Under the pieces are notes generated by a model, which was not told the origin of the DNA, did no database searches, and was given only the letters and a program-made list of their open reading frames with translations. Both the position numbers and the translations under genes were made by a program. A stretch of DNA of 6,079 bases from Pseudomonadota bacterium (GTDB taxonomy: Bacteria > Pseudomonadota > Alphaproteobacteria > Rhizobiales > Aestuariivirgaceae): NCBI GenBank assembly GCA_016522385.1, contig JAEKFU010000240.1, forward strand, positions 1 through 6,079, given 5' to 3'. Shown piece by piece: positions 5,655 through 6,079 of the stretch. Numbering within the stretch: position 1 is the stretch's first letter; every line of letters starts with the position of its first letter.

Positions 5655-6079
5655 TTACGCGCTGGCCGCCGGCCGGCCATGGCCGGCCACGGCGGAAGCC
5701 TTCATGCGCTCATAGCCGGTCCAGCTGTCTTCCACATAGGTGATCGCATCGGTCGGACAGGCCTTGGCGCAGGCCGGATCGCCACCGCACAGATCGCACT
5801 TGAATACCTTGCGCGTATCTTTGTCGTAATTCACGGTGCCGAACGGGCAGGCAATCGTGCAAACTTTGCAGCCGACACAGACCTGCGCGTTCAACTCTAC
5901 CGCGTTGGTCGCAGGGTTCCGCGTCAGCGCCTCGACCGGGCAGGCATGCAGGCACCACGCCTCGGCACATTGCGTACAGGTATAAGGCACCGCCCGCCGT
6001 CCGTGCTCGAACTCGAAAATCTTGATCCGCGATTTTGCCGGATTGAAGACCCCTTCATTCTCAAACGAACAGGCCATCT
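5655..6079 (-). CDS. aorA: Polyferredoxin (4Fe-4S) electron-transfer subunit of the aldehyde oxidoreductase complex (AorA-like), 5' end cut
   Basis: The visible 140 or so C-terminal residues are a HycB/DmsB-type iron-sulfur protein. Counting from the ATG at 6077, cysteines fall at 3; 34, 37, 42, 46; 67, 70, 73, 77; and 94, 97, 103, 107. This gives three complete four-Cys groups (CX2CX4CX3C, CX2CX2CX3C, CX2CX5CX3C) plus the last Cys of another. The ATG at 6077 is very probably internal: the two bases before it are AG, fitting the E of the common CxxCxxCEMAC motif, so the gene continues past the edge with three more cysteines expected and four [4Fe-4S] clusters in all. It would wire the AorB active site to the flavin subunit and lacks any visible Tat or membrane segment in this part. 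The last 20 residues (AVAGHGRPAASA end) are a low-complexity Ala/Gly tail encoded over a GC palindrome. It is the first visible gene of the operon; the promoter is outside. Confidence 0.88.
   Translation of the reverse strand, partial: MACSFENEGVFNPAKSRIKIFEFEHGRRAVPYTCTQCAEAWCLHACPVEALTRNPATNAVELNAQVCVGCKVCTIACPFGTVNYDKDTRKVFKCDLCGGDPACAKACPTDAITYVEDSWTGYERMKASAVAGHGRPAASA
5666..5695. repeat. Strong GC-rich palindrome/hairpin at the aorA-aorB junction
   Basis: Bases 5671-5688, GGCCGGCCATGGCCGGCC, form a perfect 18-bp palindrome. The flanks CCGCC (5666-5670) and GGCGG (5691-5695) extend the pairing past a 2-nt bulge (5689-5690). As RNA this could fold into a stem of roughly 12 bp made only of G-C pairs. 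It lies inside the last codons of aorA, about 15 bp upstream of the aorB ribosome site. No T-tract follows, so it is not a normal terminator. A role in mRNA processing, stability or in setting the AorA:AorB ratio is possible but unproven. Confidence 0.5.

Noticed and set aside
5655..6077. AorA-like gene taken as complete from the ATG at 6077
   Set aside because: That Met sits inside a conserved CxxCxxCEMACS-type cluster motif, so the protein must begin upstream of the window edge.

Overview
The window is GC-rich bacterial DNA with dense, short-spaced genes, and every supported gene lies on the minus strand. Gene content (BetI-type TetR regulators, a glycine-betaine/carnitine-type Rieske oxygenase and a tungsten aldehyde oxidoreductase cluster) and codon choice fit a proteobacterium, most likely an alphaproteobacterium. 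That placement is an inference.

Right part (2279-6079, read right to left): a compact operon of four genes. In transcription order they are a polyferredoxin subunit (AorA-like, cut by the window edge), an AOR-family aldehyde oxidoreductase (AorB-like, 613 aa), an FAD/NAD(P)-dependent oxidoreductase (AorC-like, 417 aa from the chosen start) and a MoaD/ThiS-like sulfur carrier (82 aa). The first three match the architecture of the three-subunit AOR of Aromatoleum aromaticum. In that complex aldehyde oxidation at a tungsten-bis-pterin site sends electrons through Fe-S clusters to FAD and NAD+. The sulfur carrier probably serves pterin cofactor synthesis. The operon promoter lies outside the window. 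A strong GC-rich palindrome sits at the aorA/aorB junction.

Left part (1-2186): a single 593-aa ORF fuses a complete BetI-like TetR repressor (HTH plus ligand domain) to a complete Rieske mononuclear-iron oxygenase alpha subunit. This fusion is the most unusual item in the window. It has its own promoter (TTGCCA-N17-TATATT), and a near-perfect 38-bp inverted repeat is wrapped around the -10 box, so autoregulation is plausible. Downstream, 94 bp away on the same strand, starts a second BetI-like regulator. Its HTH region is about half identical to that of the fusion, and a BetI-box-like palindrome lies in front of it.

Together the left part looks like a regulated demethylase or monooxygenase unit for a quaternary ammonium compound (glycine betaine, carnitine, stachydrine or similar). 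The right part looks like an aldehyde-oxidising electron-transfer complex. They are adjacent and co-oriented, but the internal promoter suggests separate control. Whether the AOR handles an aldehyde from the Rieske reaction is speculation. No RNA genes, insertion sequences, CRISPR arrays or tRNAs were seen, and no gene-free stretch exceeds 300 bases.
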